Of a stretch of 64,000 nt of DNA, positions 1-9,253 are shown piece by piece. The notes beneath the pieces were generated by a model. The model searched no databases and was not told the DNA's origin. It was given only the letters and a program-made list of their open reading frames with translations. Each line of letters opens with the position of its first letter. Positions within the stretch are counted from its first letter, which is position 1. The position numbers and the translations under genes are program-made. Source of the DNA: Bog-950 sp964631835 (GTDB taxonomy: Bacteria > Bacteroidota > Bacteroidia > Chitinophagales > LD1); assembly GCA_964631835.1 (NCBI GenBank), contig CAZWAD010000002.1:1-64000 (forward strand). The letters are read 5' to 3'.

Positions 1-231
1 AGTCATACTTAGAGGCTCTGGAGTCATACTTAGAAGCTCTGGAGTCATACTTAGAAGCTCTGGAGTGATACTTAGAAGCTCTGGAGTCATACTTAGAAGC
101 TCTGGAGTCATACTTAGAAGCTCTGGAGTCATACTTAGAGGCTCTGGAGTCATACTTAGAGGCTCTGGAGTCATACTTAGAAGCTCCGGAGTGATACTTA
201 GAAGCTCCGGAATGATACTTAGAGGCTCAGG
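1..231. repeat. 21-bp tandem repeat array, 11 units
   Basis: Eleven head-to-tail units of exactly 21 bp (starts at 1, 22, 43, 64 and so on to 211). The unit is AGTCATACTTAGARGCTCTGG with only a few substitutions. It probably continues left of the window. Many units contain the near-palindrome AGAGGCTCT. Because 21 is a multiple of three, the array stays open in one frame and gives a spurious heptapeptide-repeat ORF. It lies upstream of the TonB receptor gene, about 135 bp before its predicted promoter. Confidence 0.97.
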
Positions 232-367
232 AGTCTGTTCAATAAACTGTGTCGGGGTTAGAATATCGTATCACATGGGGGTTTTCTTTTTCGGAGAACC
301 CGGTGAAATATTACGGCACTGTGCAGGGACGGAGGATTTGCCCCAACCCGATGATTGCATTCATGTA

Positions 368-396
368 TTTGCCCAGTAAAATATTTCTTTAATTTG
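368..396 (+). promoter_or_regulatory. Candidate Bacteroidota-type promoter of the TonB receptor gene
   Basis: TTTG at 368-371, a 17-nt spacer, then TTAATTTG at 389-396. This differs from the phylum consensus TAnnTTTG at one position. Transcription would start near 403, about 25 nt before the preferred start codon. The call is by motif only. Confidence 0.45.
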
Positions 397-427
397 CGCA
401 CCGATTGACGAACCGACCGTGAAACTG

Positions 428-2812
428 ATGCGCAAAATTTTTGCTTTTGCTTCATTAAGCCTGTTGTTTTTCTCCTTAGCTTTTCCCCAAAGCGCCACCA
501 TCCGCGGCACCGTTAAAGACGGCAAAACAGGCGAACTGCTCGAAAACGCCATGGTACTTCAGCCGCCCGTCAACGGCACTACCACCGATATAAAGGGCGC
601 TTACGAGTTGAAGGTAACCCCCGGAGATGTTACCCTGGTATTCAGCTACCTCGGCATGAACCCCGACACCCAGCGTTTTAAAATAAAAGAAGGCGAAACC
701 AAAACTCTGAACCTGGCTATGGGCGGGGCAGCCATTGAACTGCAAACCGTGGTTATTGGCGAAAACAAAATCGGGGTAAAGCTTCAGAAAGTTACTCAAT
801 CGGTAGATGTAATGAAACCCCGCATGCTGGAAAACAACAACGTAACAAACATTCAGCAGGCGGTAACCAAAATACCGGGTGTAACGGTGCTCGATGGGCA
901 AATGAGCATTCGCGGAGGAAGCGGATATGCTTATGGTTCCGGAAGCCGAGTTATGCTTGTTGTAGATGAAATGCCCCTGATGACGGCTGACCGGGGCGAC
1001 ATTGAGTGGCCCTTCCTGCCGGTAGAAAATATTGAGCAAATGGAAGTAATTAAAGGAGCTTCTACCGTTCAGTACGGCTCCTCGGCTTTAAATGGGGTTA
1101 TCAATGTAACCACCGCTTACGCCCGCGATACTCCAAGTACCCGATTTAGTTTCTTTTACGAAGGCATGGGCGCTCCGCCTGTTGATTCATTTCAATGGTG
1201 GAAACGTGGCGGAAAATTTTTCGAGAACCCCAACACGGCAGGCTTAAGTTTCTTGCACAAACAGAAATTCGGTGATGTGGACTTTGTGCTCAGCGGCATG
1301 ATGCAGGGAAGTCAAAGCCATCTGAACGAAGAATACGACCACTTTGCCCGGTTTAGTTCCAAAATCAGGTATCAGCCCCAAAAGCTGAAAAGACTCACCA
1401 TAGAACTATCCACCAACCTTCTTTACCGCAAAAACGGCTTTCAGTTTTACTGGAAAAATGCCGCCAACCCGTATATTTCTGCTGAAGGTGTAAGTATTGA
1501 TGAACGATATTTCCATGCTTACATTGACCCCAAGTTCCGCTTTGTTGACAAGAAGAATAACCAGCACAAACTTTTTACCCGCATTTACCGGCAAAACAAT
1601 GTTGACGGAAGAACCGACTTTTGGATTTTTAGGGTGGACTACCAGTTCCGTCACGACTTCGGTAAACTGGCGCGCCTGCTGATAGGTGTAAACAACGAAC
1701 ACTGGACTATAAAAGAAGGAACTTTGGGCGACCATGTGTCCGATTTCGGTGGCGGCTTTGCCCAGGTCGAAATCAACCACAACTGGCTGACGTTTAATGC
1801 CGGTGTGCGCGAAGAATATGTGCGCCTCGACAGTGCCATTACACCCACCATTCCTGTTTTTCGCGCAGGCTTCAATTTCGAAATCCGTAAACTCAATTAC
1901 CTGCGGGTTTCCTTCGGGCAGTCGTTCCGCGTACCCAGCATTGCAGAGCGTTTTGTTGAATATGAGCTTTCGGGAATAAGAATTATACCCAACTATCATA
2001 TTCAGCCTGAAAGAGGATTTACTGCTGAACTTGGCTATAAGCGAAGCCTGAAAATTGGCAACTGGCTGGGTTACCTTGATGCAGTGCTCTTCTGGACCGA
2101 ATTCAAAAATATGATTGAATTCACGTTTGGGATAGGATATGATACCACTCAAAACCCACCGTCCATATACCCGTATTTCCAGTCGCAAAATGTCAGCAAG
2201 GCAAGAATTTTCGGTTGGGAGGTTTCGGCTTATGGCGAAGGCAAACTTTCCAAAAATGTTGACTTCACCACCTTGTTCGGTTACACCTACTTCTATGGTG
2301 TTGACTTAAACGATACTACAGCGCCCGATAATAATGTAGGGGTATTTCTGAAACATTCGTTTACCCGCTTCGCTATTCCTACCGCAAAAGATGATTATGT
2401 CTGGGACTCGCTTACCGATGGTATGCTCAAATACCGCAACCCCCATACATTCAAAGCCGATTTTGACTTTATTCTTTACAACCGGTACAGGCTGGGTACC
2501 TCTCTTCAATTTTATGGATACATGACCAAGGTTGACAAAGTATTTGAAGTGTTCATTCAGGACGTAAAAAAAATTCGCCAGGAAAACCGCAACCGGGGCG
2601 ATTTTATCTGGGACCTTCGGGCAGGCTGCGATATTACTCCTAACGTTACACTTAACTTTATAGTAAAGAATGTGCTGAACAACAACTACGCCATTCGAGT
2701 GGCAAAACCCGATAAGCCGCGTACGTTTACCGTTCAGCTGGCGGTTAATTTCGGTGGTAAAAGCAATTATTCCCTCAGCAACGACCCATCCAGAAGACTT
2801 AATTCTTTCTAA
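428..2812 (+). CDS. TonB-dependent outer-membrane receptor with carboxypeptidase-regulatory-like N-terminal domain
   Basis: Predicted outer-membrane active-transport receptor of about 794 residues, energised through TonB/ExbBD. Start choice: the frame also has GTG at 419, but ATG at 428 opens directly into a good signal peptide (MRKIFAFASLSLLFFSLAFPQ). After cleavage comes a CarboxypepD_reg-like beta-sandwich, roughly residues 22-110 (ATIRGTVKDGKTGELLENA), typical of SusC-like and related Bacteroidota receptors. The plug domain follows at roughly 115-230 (VTKIPGVTVLDGQMSIRGG, then VIKGASTVQYGSSALNGVI). The rest is an aromatic-rich barrel ending in VQLAVNFGG plus a short tail. No SusD partner lies next to it, so it is not an evident polysaccharide-utilisation pair. 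The substrate (siderophore, cobalamin or other) cannot be read from the sequence. Confidence 0.9.
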   Translation: MRKIFAFASLSLLFFSLAFPQSATIRGTVKDGKTGELLENAMVLQPPVNGTTTDIKGAYELKVTPGDVTLVFSYLGMNPDTQRFKIKEGETKTLNLAMGGAAIELQTVVIGENKIGVKLQKVTQSVDVMKPRMLENNNVTNIQQAVTKIPGVTVLDGQMSIRGGSGYAYGSGSRVMLVVDEMPLMTADRGDIEWPFLPVENIEQMEVIKGASTVQYGSSALNGVINVTTAYARDTPSTRFSFFYEGMGAPPVDSFQWWKRGGKFFENPNTAGLSFLHKQKFGDVDFVLSGMMQGSQSHLNEEYDHFARFSSKIRYQPQKLKRLTIELSTNLLYRKNGFQFYWKNAANPYISAEGVSIDERYFHAYIDPKFRFVDKKNNQHKLFTRIYRQNNVDGRTDFWIFRVDYQFRHDFGKLARLLIGVNNEHWTIKEGTLGDHVSDFGGGFAQVEINHNWLTFNAGVREEYVRLDSAITPTIPVFRAGFNFEIRKLNYLRVSFGQSFRVPSIAERFVEYELSGIRIIPNYHIQPERGFTAELGYKRSLKIGNWLGYLDAVLFWTEFKNMIEFTFGIGYDTTQNPPSIYPYFQSQNVSKARIFGWEVSAYGEGKLSKNVDFTTLFGYTYFYGVDLNDTTAPDNNVGVFLKHSFTRFAIPTAKDDYVWDSLTDGMLKYRNPHTFKADFDFILYNRYRLGTSLQFYGYMTKVDKVFEVFIQDVKKIRQENRNRGDFIWDLRAGCDITPNVTLNFIVKNVLNNNYAIRVAKPDKPRTFTVQLAVNFGGKSNYSLSNDPSRRLNSF

Positions 2813-2887
2813 TAAGATTTCTTTTCAGGTGTTTCCTTTTCACTCTTTCGTTTATATTTACCCCTCACCTTAAAAACAAATTTCACT

Positions 2888-4681
2888 ATGACAGACTTTA
2901 CAAGGCTTTTCGATATTATTCATTTTCAGCAGGCAAACTTTCCCCAGCCCGATGCTTTTGCTTACAAAGTAAGCGGTGACTGGAAAAAGTATTCCACGCA
3001 GGATATTATTGACTCGGCTAACAAAGCAAGCCTTTCGTTTTTGAAGCTGGGTGTAAAACCCGATGATAAAATTGCTATTGTATCTAACAACCGCCCCGAG
3101 TGGAACATTGCCGATATCGGAATTCTGCAGATAGGTGCGGTGAATGTACCGGTGTATCCCACCATCAGCGAGCACGAATACAAATTTATATTCAACGATG
3201 CTGAAATCAAATATGCTTTCGTTTCCGATAAAAACCTGTTCAACAAAATTTCAAACATTAAAAAAGATGTTCCCTCTCTGAAAGAAATTTTCAGCTTCGA
3301 AAAGATGGAAGGATGCCGCCATTTCGGTGAATTCCTCGAAATAGGAACTGGTGGCGATTCATCCGAAGTTGAAAAGCTGAAATCCACTCTCAAGCCGGAA
3401 ACACTCGCAACCATTATTTATACATCGGGAACAACCGGTAACCCCAAAGGAGTTATGCTTTCGCACAACAACATTGTAAGCAACGTAAAAGCTGTTAAAG
3501 ATATACTGCCGATTGACTCTACCAAACGAGTTCTTAGCTTTCTTCCGCTGTGCCACATCTTCGAGCGGGTGGTAGTGTATGTATATATGGCTAAAGGTGT
3601 TTCGGTTTATTATGCCGAAAGCATGGAAACCATTGCTGACAACCTGAAAGAGGTGAAGCCTAATTTCTTTACTTCAGTTCCGCGCCTGCTCGAAAAAGTT
3701 TATATCAAACTCCAGGGAGCTGCTGCAAATCTCGATGGATGGAAGAAAAATTTATACAACAATGCCCTGGCTTTTGCTCAGAATTTCGATTTGGAGAAAG
3801 AATACGGGCTTGGAGATAAACTTAAACGCGCTATCTACGATAAGCTCATCTACAAAAAATGGCGCGAAGCTTTAGGCGGAAACTGCGAAGGAATTGTTAC
3901 CGGTGCTGCTGCTCTTAATCCTTTGTTGGCGCGGGTGTTTACATGTGCAGGTATCCCTATTATGGAAGGTTACGGACAAACCGAATCATCACCGGTTATT
4001 TCAATTAACCCTTTCGCCCTTGACAGAATAAAATTCGGAACCGTGGGAATCCCTATTGAAGGCTGTGAAGTAAAACTCGAACACCGCGAAGGTATGGCTG
4101 AAGGCGAAGGAGAAATTTTAGCCAAAGGCCCGAACATCATGCTCGGCTATTACAAGCGTCCTGACCTCACGGCTGAAACGGTAGTTGATGGTTGGCTTAG
4201 AACCGGTGATGTAGGTAAACTGATAGAATACAGAGGCTCGAAGTATATCAAGATAACTGACCGTGTGAAGGAGCTTTTCAAAACTTCAGGTGGCAAGTAC
4301 ATTGCCCCCCAGCAAATCGAAAACAAGATGAAGGAAATTCCTTACGTTGAGCAGATAATGGCTGTAGGCGAAAACCGCAACTTTGTTTCAGCGCTTATTG
4401 TTCCCAACTTCCTGAATCTTTCCGACTGGTGTCTGAAAAATGGGGTTACTGCCAAGACCCCGGCCGAAATGGTAAAAAGTGCTGAAGTCCAAAAACTGTT
4501 CCGCGATTCCATTGACGAGAAAAACAAAAACTTTGGGCAGTGGGAAACCATTAAGAAGTTTGAGTTGATGGAAAAAGAGTGGAGTATTGATGGAGGTGAA
4601 CTTACTCCCACCATGAAGGTGAAGCGCAAAGTGGTGAATGAGAAATATAGAGAGCTGATTGAAAAAATTTATTCGAATTAG
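2888..4681 (+). CDS. Long-chain fatty-acid-CoA ligase (AMP-forming)
   Basis: An adenylate-forming enzyme of 597 residues that activates fatty acids to acyl-CoA through an acyl-AMP intermediate. The P-loop-like A3 motif is at about residues 174-192 (IIYTSGTTGNPKGVMLSHN). The A5 motif is in EGYGQTESSPV, the A7 Asp in GWLRTGDVG, and the A8/A10 hinge in KITDRVKELFKTSGGKYIAP. A C-terminal lysine is present in TPTMKVKRKVV. Length and motif order fit the FadD15-like family common in Bacteroidota. There is no signal peptide, so it is cytoplasmic or membrane-associated. The next gene starts 9 bp after its stop, so the two are probably co-transcribed. A paralogue lies at 31190-32860. Chain-length preference is not predictable. 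Confidence 0.92.
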   Translation: MTDFTRLFDIIHFQQANFPQPDAFAYKVSGDWKKYSTQDIIDSANKASLSFLKLGVKPDDKIAIVSNNRPEWNIADIGILQIGAVNVPVYPTISEHEYKFIFNDAEIKYAFVSDKNLFNKISNIKKDVPSLKEIFSFEKMEGCRHFGEFLEIGTGGDSSEVEKLKSTLKPETLATIIYTSGTTGNPKGVMLSHNNIVSNVKAVKDILPIDSTKRVLSFLPLCHIFERVVVYVYMAKGVSVYYAESMETIADNLKEVKPNFFTSVPRLLEKVYIKLQGAAANLDGWKKNLYNNALAFAQNFDLEKEYGLGDKLKRAIYDKLIYKKWREALGGNCEGIVTGAAALNPLLARVFTCAGIPIMEGYGQTESSPVISINPFALDRIKFGTVGIPIEGCEVKLEHREGMAEGEGEILAKGPNIMLGYYKRPDLTAETVVDGWLRTGDVGKLIEYRGSKYIKITDRVKELFKTSGGKYIAPQQIENKMKEIPYVEQIMAVGENRNFVSALIVPNFLNLSDWCLKNGVTAKTPAEMVKSAEVQKLFRDSIDEKNKNFGQWETIKKFELMEKEWSIDGGELTPTMKVKRKVVNEKYRELIEKIYSN

Positions 4682-4690
4682 AATAACAGC

Positions 4691-5344
4691 ATGAACATCG
4701 GAATACTCGGCACCGGTGTAGTGGGCAGTACCATCGGAACCAAGTTGGTTCAACTTGGTAACAAGGTAAAGATGGGTTCGCGCACCCCTCATAATGACAA
4801 AGCTGCTTTATGGGCGTCATTGGCGGGTAAGGGTGCATCGCATGGAAAGTTTGCTGATGCGGCTAAGTTTGGAGAAATAATTTTCAATTGTACACAGGGC
4901 ATAATTACTCTCGAAGCCCTGAAACTTGCAGGCAGGGAAAACTTTATAGGAAAAATTCTTATTGACCTTTCCAATCCGCTTGACTTTAGCAAAGGAATGC
5001 CTCCTTCTCTTACCGTTTGTAATACTGATTCTCTGGGTGAGCAAATTCAGCGTGAGTTTCCCGAAACCAAAGTTGTAAAAACACTCAATACCGTTAATTG
5101 TGAGGTAATGGTAAATCCCAAGTTAGTTAACGGTGGCGACCACGATATTTTTTTAAGCGGAAACGATTTTGAAGCCAAGCAAAAAGTAAAAGAACTTTTA
5201 AAAACACTTGGATGGAAAGACGATCACCTGATAGATATAGGGGACATTACTTCTGCACGCGGAACAGAAATGTTTCTTCCACTCTGGGTTCGACTAATGG
5301 GAACCTTGGGGACTGCAAAGTTTCAGTTTAAAGTGGTTAAATAA
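4691..5344 (+). CDS. NAD(P)-binding oxidoreductase of the F420_oxidored-like family
   Basis: A 217-residue Rossmann-fold protein. The dinucleotide-binding glycine motif is at the very N-terminus (MNIGILGTGVVGSTIG), followed by KMGSRT, where the basic residues are consistent with NADP(H). The middle segment (IDLSNPLDFSKGMPPSL) and VKTLNTVNCEVM are characteristic of the family annotated as NADPH-dependent F420 reductases or NAD(P)-binding domain proteins. Coenzyme F420 is generally not known from Bacteroidota, so F420 as the natural cofactor is doubtful, and the substrate is unknown. It starts 9 bp after the acyl-CoA ligase, suggesting one transcript. It converges on kup with 19 bp between the stops and no visible terminator. 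Confidence 0.75.
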   Translation: MNIGILGTGVVGSTIGTKLVQLGNKVKMGSRTPHNDKAALWASLAGKGASHGKFADAAKFGEIIFNCTQGIITLEALKLAGRENFIGKILIDLSNPLDFSKGMPPSLTVCNTDSLGEQIQREFPETKVVKTLNTVNCEVMVNPKLVNGGDHDIFLSGNDFEAKQKVKELLKTLGWKDDHLIDIGDITSARGTEMFLPLWVRLMGTLGTAKFQFKVVK

Positions 5345-5363
5345 AAATACAATTTCCCGAAAT

Positions 5364-7316
5364 CTACTTTACTCTCTTCAAATCAATCTTAGTAGAAGGG
5401 GCAATTCTGATAGGGACAGTTTCTTCCTCCACATTAGTAAGCTCAAGCCCGAAATCTTCCGCAGTGGAAAGCGAAATGCTTTTTATGACACGGTAGCCTT
5501 TTATAATAAATTGTTCGAAAGGAGTGAGTGCGTCATCAATAGCTACACGTGAAGTAAGCAATATGAATTTGAAGTCTGCAGGCATATTATACTTCCGTAA
5601 AGAGGGATAATGAGAAAGTTCATCTACTTCTCCGTTTTTTACCATTTCCTCCACAATTTTATTGAACATCAGGTTTACCTTGTGCTCTACCTTAAAACCA
5701 AAGTTAAGGCGCACAAAAAATATTCTTCGCGGAACAACAGCCTCAACCAGATAATTGGCCCCGAACGGTTCGTTGGTTATGTCAACATGTACAAACCAAT
5801 ATATATCCGCCCTCTTGGGTCTTTTCCGGAAAATGGAATAAATGATGTTGGAGTCTATATGGCTTTTATCGTTTGCCATAGCCATAAATACAAGGTTATT
5901 CGCCTCCTTAGGAATAGTTTCATCATGCATCAACTCTTTCAATGGGGCGATGTAATCTTTGATTTCGACAAATTCGATATGTTTTTTCCGAAGAAGCCTT
6001 GCCTGGTAAAAAACCCACATGCCGAAAAAAAGTGCGGCAGCTATCATTACAGTAAACCATCCGCCATGGCTGAATTTTAAAAGGTTGGAAATAAAAAAAG
6101 AACCCTCTATGGAAATAAACAAAACGGGAATACCCCAAATTAAAAGCGGAGGTTTGCGTTGTACATACATCAGATAAGTAAGCAAGCTGGTTGTCATCAG
6201 CATATCAATGGTAATGGCCAATCCGTAGGCAGCTTCCATATTGCTTGATTGCTGAAACAAGAGAACCACCACTACACAACCGGTTAACAGGAACCAATTT
6301 ATGCCAGGAATGTATATCTGCCCCTGATGTGTTGTTGGATAAATAACTTTCATGTTGGGCCACAAACGAAGTTTCATAGCTTCGTTCACCAAGGTGAAGC
6401 AACCTGTTATTAATGCCTGGGAAGCAATAATCGTAGCGGAAGTTGCTACGGTAATACCTATGGGTAAAAACCAGGAAGGCATTAGTGAGTAAAAAGTAGA
6501 TTTACCTTCATGCCAGTGTTGTCCGTCATAAGTGCTTAGTAAATAAGCTGACTGCCCGAAATAACTAAGTAATAAACAGGTAAGGACAAATACCCAGCTA
6601 ACGCGAATGTTTTGCTTTCCGCAATGTCCAAGGTCTGAATACAGTGCTTCGGCTCCAGTCGTGCACAAAAATACTGCCCCCAACAGCCAAAATCCACCCG
6701 GAAATGCTGTCAAAAGATTAATAGCATGAACCGGATTCAAAGCTTGGAAGACAACAGGGTTTTTTATTATCTCTTTTGCGCCTAAAACGCCTATCATAGT
6801 GAACCAGACCAGCATTACCGGACCGAAAATTCCACCAACTATTTTTGTTCCAAACTGCTGAAATACAAAAAGGGCAAAAAGAATAGCCAGTACGATAGGA
6901 ACCGTGGGGATATCAGGTTTAATAATTTTTAAACCCTCTATAGCTGATGAAATAGAAATTGAAGGGGTAATAAAACCATCGGCAATTAGCGAGGCGCAGC
7001 CAATTATAGCGGGAATAATTGTCCATTGGACTTTATATCTTCTTACCAGGGCATATAGGGCAAAAATTCCTCCCTCACCTTTATTATCTGCATTCAGCGC
7101 TAAGAAAACATATTTTAATGTGGTGATAATAACGAGTGTCCAAAATATGCAGGACAGACCTCCTAAAATCAAATCGGGAGAAATGGTCTGGCTACTTACA
7201 ATAGCATTAAGCACATAGATAGGTGAGGTTCCAATGTCGCCAAAAACTATACCTAAGGTAATCAGAGCTCCCGCTGCCGACAAGTTATGTCCGTGATGGC
7301 GGGTGCTTTCAGGCAT
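5364..7316 (-). CDS. kup: Kup-type low-affinity potassium uptake protein
   Basis: A 650-residue inner-membrane K+ importer (K+/H+ symport in the studied homologues). The N-terminal signature GIVFGDIGTSPIYVLNAIV is diagnostic of the KUP/HAK/KT family. About twelve hydrophobic segments fill residues 15-445, including the conserved ADGFITPSISISSAIEGL. A hydrophilic cytoplasmic domain of about 190 residues follows. The length matches E. coli Kup (622 aa). On the minus strand, TACATTTG lies at 7408-7415, a perfect match to the phylum -7 element, but no matching -33 box is visible. It is divergent from an aquaporin-family gene, a pairing that would suit osmotic adaptation. Confidence 0.95.
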   Translation of the reverse strand: MPESTRHHGHNLSAAGALITLGIVFGDIGTSPIYVLNAIVSSQTISPDLILGGLSCIFWTLVIITTLKYVFLALNADNKGEGGIFALYALVRRYKVQWTIIPAIIGCASLIADGFITPSISISSAIEGLKIIKPDIPTVPIVLAILFALFVFQQFGTKIVGGIFGPVMLVWFTMIGVLGAKEIIKNPVVFQALNPVHAINLLTAFPGGFWLLGAVFLCTTGAEALYSDLGHCGKQNIRVSWVFVLTCLLLSYFGQSAYLLSTYDGQHWHEGKSTFYSLMPSWFLPIGITVATSATIIASQALITGCFTLVNEAMKLRLWPNMKVIYPTTHQGQIYIPGINWFLLTGCVVVVLLFQQSSNMEAAYGLAITIDMLMTTSLLTYLMYVQRKPPLLIWGIPVLFISIEGSFFISNLLKFSHGGWFTVMIAAALFFGMWVFYQARLLRKKHIEFVEIKDYIAPLKELMHDETIPKEANNLVFMAMANDKSHIDSNIIYSIFRKRPKRADIYWFVHVDITNEPFGANYLVEAVVPRRIFFVRLNFGFKVEHKVNLMFNKIVEEMVKNGEVDELSHYPSLRKYNMPADFKFILLTSRVAIDDALTPFEQFIIKGYRVIKSISLSTAEDFGLELTNVEEETVPIRIAPSTKIDLKRVK

Positions 7317-7535
7317 TATTAATTTTCATTAAATAACTGTAACAATAGTTTAAAACAGATAACACAAACGATCTCGAGCAGTAAAATCATAAATAATTGA
7401 TGGGGTGCAAATGTAAAACGAAAAGCAATGGATAAGCATTAAAAACGTAAAGAATTTTTTATGCTTTTTGATTATATATCAAGTTGGCAGATTCAAATTT
7501 GTTGTTATACATTTAGCCGCGTATCCAAAAATGTT

Positions 7536-8177
7536 ATGAAAAAATACCTTAGTGAACTTATCGGAACATTTATTCTCATTTTTGCAGGAACCGGAGCAGT
7601 TATTGTAAATCAGGCAACAAATGGAGCGCTCGGTTTGCCAGGAATAGCCGCAGTTTGGGGATTAACCATAATTGCAATGATTTACGCCTTTGGCGATATT
7701 TCAGGAACTCACATAAACCCGGCCGTTACTGTAGCATTTGCAGTTGATCAGCGGTTTCCTTGGAAGGAAGTTCCCGCATACCTCGGCTTCCAATTGCTTG
7801 GGGCTTTTGCGGCAAGCGGCTTACTGAAATATTTATTCCCAGCAAACGAACTGCTTGGGAGCACGCATCCGTCAGGAAATGAAATGCAGTCATTTATACT
7901 CGAAATAGTGATGATGTTTGTGCTTGTTATTGTTATACTTCGTGTGAGTGTTGGCGCCAAAGAAAAAGGAATTACAGCGGGAATAGCCATTGGCGGAACA
8001 GTATGGTTTCTGGTTTTATTTGGAGGGCCAATAAGCGGCACAGGATTGAATCCAACACGTTCATTAGCGCCTGCTATTCTCTCAGGCAACCTTCAGTCGC
8101 TTTGGATTTATATAACCGCACCGTTCTTAGGCGCTATCTCAGCAGTGTTCATACATCGTTTCTTACATAAAGAATAG
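7536..8177 (+). CDS. MIP-family channel (aquaporin/glycerol facilitator)
   Basis: A 213-residue six-helix channel protein. The frame opens upstream at 7461, but the family-typical N-terminus MKKYLSELIGTFILIFAGT begins at ATG 7536, and the preceding 25 residues are not family-like. The first half-helix motif is intact (GTHINPAVTVAF, about residues 60-71). The second reads GLNPTRSLAPAI, with NPT instead of NPA but with the selectivity-filter Arg kept. The size is close to AqpZ (231 aa). Whether water, glycerol or another small solute is conducted cannot be decided. It is divergent from kup, with about 220 bp between the start codons. Confidence 0.9.
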   Translation: MKKYLSELIGTFILIFAGTGAVIVNQATNGALGLPGIAAVWGLTIIAMIYAFGDISGTHINPAVTVAFAVDQRFPWKEVPAYLGFQLLGAFAASGLLKYLFPANELLGSTHPSGNEMQSFILEIVMMFVLVIVILRVSVGAKEKGITAGIAIGGTVWFLVLFGGPISGTGLNPTRSLAPAILSGNLQSLWIYITAPFLGAISAVFIHRFLHKE

Positions 8178-8186
8178 AAAAATCGT

Positions 8187-8216
8187 TTTGTCTTTTCCCC
8201 AATTCGGCTATATTTG
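8187..8216 (+). promoter_or_regulatory. Bacteroidota-type promoter for the DUF177-rpmF unit
   Basis: TTTG at 8187-8190, an 18-nt spacer, and TATATTTG at 8209-8216: both boxes match the phylum consensus. The start site would fall near 8223, leaving a leader of about 75 nt before the GTG start of the DUF177 gene. Confidence 0.7.
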
Positions 8217-8298
8217 CCGTCCTTTTTTAGAGAACTGAGTCGGGAGGTATTGGATAGAAGTTGCGGAAGATTCAGGCGGCAATTTAAAATGTTGAGTT

Positions 8299-8820
8299 GT
8301 GAAGGGGTTAAGAGAGTATGAAATACCTTATGTAGGTCTTAAGGTAGGACTTCACAAGTTCAGTTTCGAGGTGGATGGAAAATTTTTTGACCATTTTCAG
8401 GATTCTCCCATCCACGACTGTAAAGTAAATGTGCAGTTAGAGTTCGAAAAAAAGGAAACGTTCTTTATACTTAAATTTTTCATTGACGGTACTGTGAATG
8501 TGGAATGTGACCGGTGTCTGGTAATTTTTGACAAGGAAATTTTTGGTGATTTTACCTGTTATATTAAGTTTTCAGAGGAGCCCTCGAAAACAAGCGATGA
8601 GCCGGACGTTATGTTCATCAGCCGGGAGCAAACGGTAATTGATATTTCGCAGTTGATTTATGAATACATCAATCTTTGTCTGCCAATGCAAAAATTAGGG
8701 TGCGAAAATCCCGGTAACGAACCGCAATGTAATAAGGAAGTGTTGGAGTATCTAAAACAAAACAGAAACAAACAAGAGGCTGACCCCCGGTGGGAAATGC
8801 TTAAAAACCTGAAGAATTAA
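8299..8820 (+). CDS. DUF177 (YceD-like) protein
   Basis: A 173-residue cytoplasmic protein of the YceD/DUF177 family, which is almost always encoded just before rpmF. In other bacteria it is linked to 23S rRNA/large-subunit biogenesis; its biochemical role here is inferred only from family and position. The family features are visible: N-terminal IPYVGLKVGLHKFSFEVD, a Cys pair in VECDRCL (about residues 74-80), and a second set in CLPMQKLGCENPGNEPQC. The start is GTG at 8299 (MKGLREYEI), which matches the length of homologues; no in-frame ATG lies near it. The rpmF start follows 35 bp after the stop. Confidence 0.9.
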   Translation: MKGLREYEIPYVGLKVGLHKFSFEVDGKFFDHFQDSPIHDCKVNVQLEFEKKETFFILKFFIDGTVNVECDRCLVIFDKEIFGDFTCYIKFSEEPSKTSDEPDVMFISREQTVIDISQLIYEYINLCLPMQKLGCENPGNEPQCNKEVLEYLKQNRNKQEADPRWEMLKNLKN

Positions 8821-8855
8821 AACCAAATAAATTACAATTAATAAAACTTTAAGCC

Positions 8856-9044
8856 ATGCCAAATCCTAAACATAGAATATCCAAACAGCGCAGAAATAAA
8901 AGACGCACACACTACAAAGCTACAGCTCCTACAACCGGAGTTGACCAAACAACTGGTGATGCGCATCTGATGCATCGGGCCCACTGGAGCGAGGGCAAGC
9001 TGGTTTACCGCGGAAAGGTAGTCTTCGAAAAGGCAACTAAATAA
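8856..9044 (+). CDS. rpmF: 50S ribosomal protein L32
   Basis: A 62-residue basic protein with the L32 N-terminus MPNPKHRISKQRRNKRRTHY, then a short polar tail typical of Bacteroidota L32. The zinc-ribbon cysteines of some L32 proteins are absent, as in the C-minus form. It is the second gene of the DUF177-rpmF unit and is followed at once by a strong terminator. Confidence 0.97.
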   Translation: MPNPKHRISKQRRNKRRTHYKATAPTTGVDQTTGDAHLMHRAHWSEGKLVYRGKVVFEKATK

Positions 9045-9065
9045 AGTTTAGCAAGAATATTTTTT

Positions 9066-9098
9066 CCCCATTGGCTTTCTGCCGGTGGGGTTTTTTTT
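9066..9098 (+). terminator. Rho-independent terminator after rpmF
   Basis: A 10-bp stem (CCCCATTGGC pairing with GCCGGTGGGG, two G-T wobbles), loop TTTCT, then eight T. It lies 21 bp after the rpmF stop. Confidence 0.93.
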
Positions 9099-9253
9099 AT
9101 TTATGGGGGTCGATTTAACGGATATGTTTTTTCATCTTGTATCAGCCGCTGTATTGCAATTGCTCCGTTTTCCCAAAAGGTAGGGAATCTAACTTTTTGC
9201 TCCCTTATTGCTATTTTGATTTATTTGACAGGAAATATTGAATTAGCTTATAA

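Noticed and set aside
1..231. CRISPR array
   Set aside because: Units are contiguous with no unique spacers. The same reasoning applies to the arrays at 33 kb, 46 kb and 59 kb.
65..379. 104-codon open frame of heptapeptide repeats
   Set aside because: The array period of 21 bp keeps one frame open by arithmetic. The frame has no signal or family and runs into unrelated sequence.
476..1039. 187-codon frame antisense to the TonB receptor
   Set aside because: Same as above; the plus-strand gene is unambiguous.
1406..2188. 260-codon frame antisense to the TonB receptor
   Set aside because: A shadow of strong codon bias in a clear coding gene; no family match or start context.
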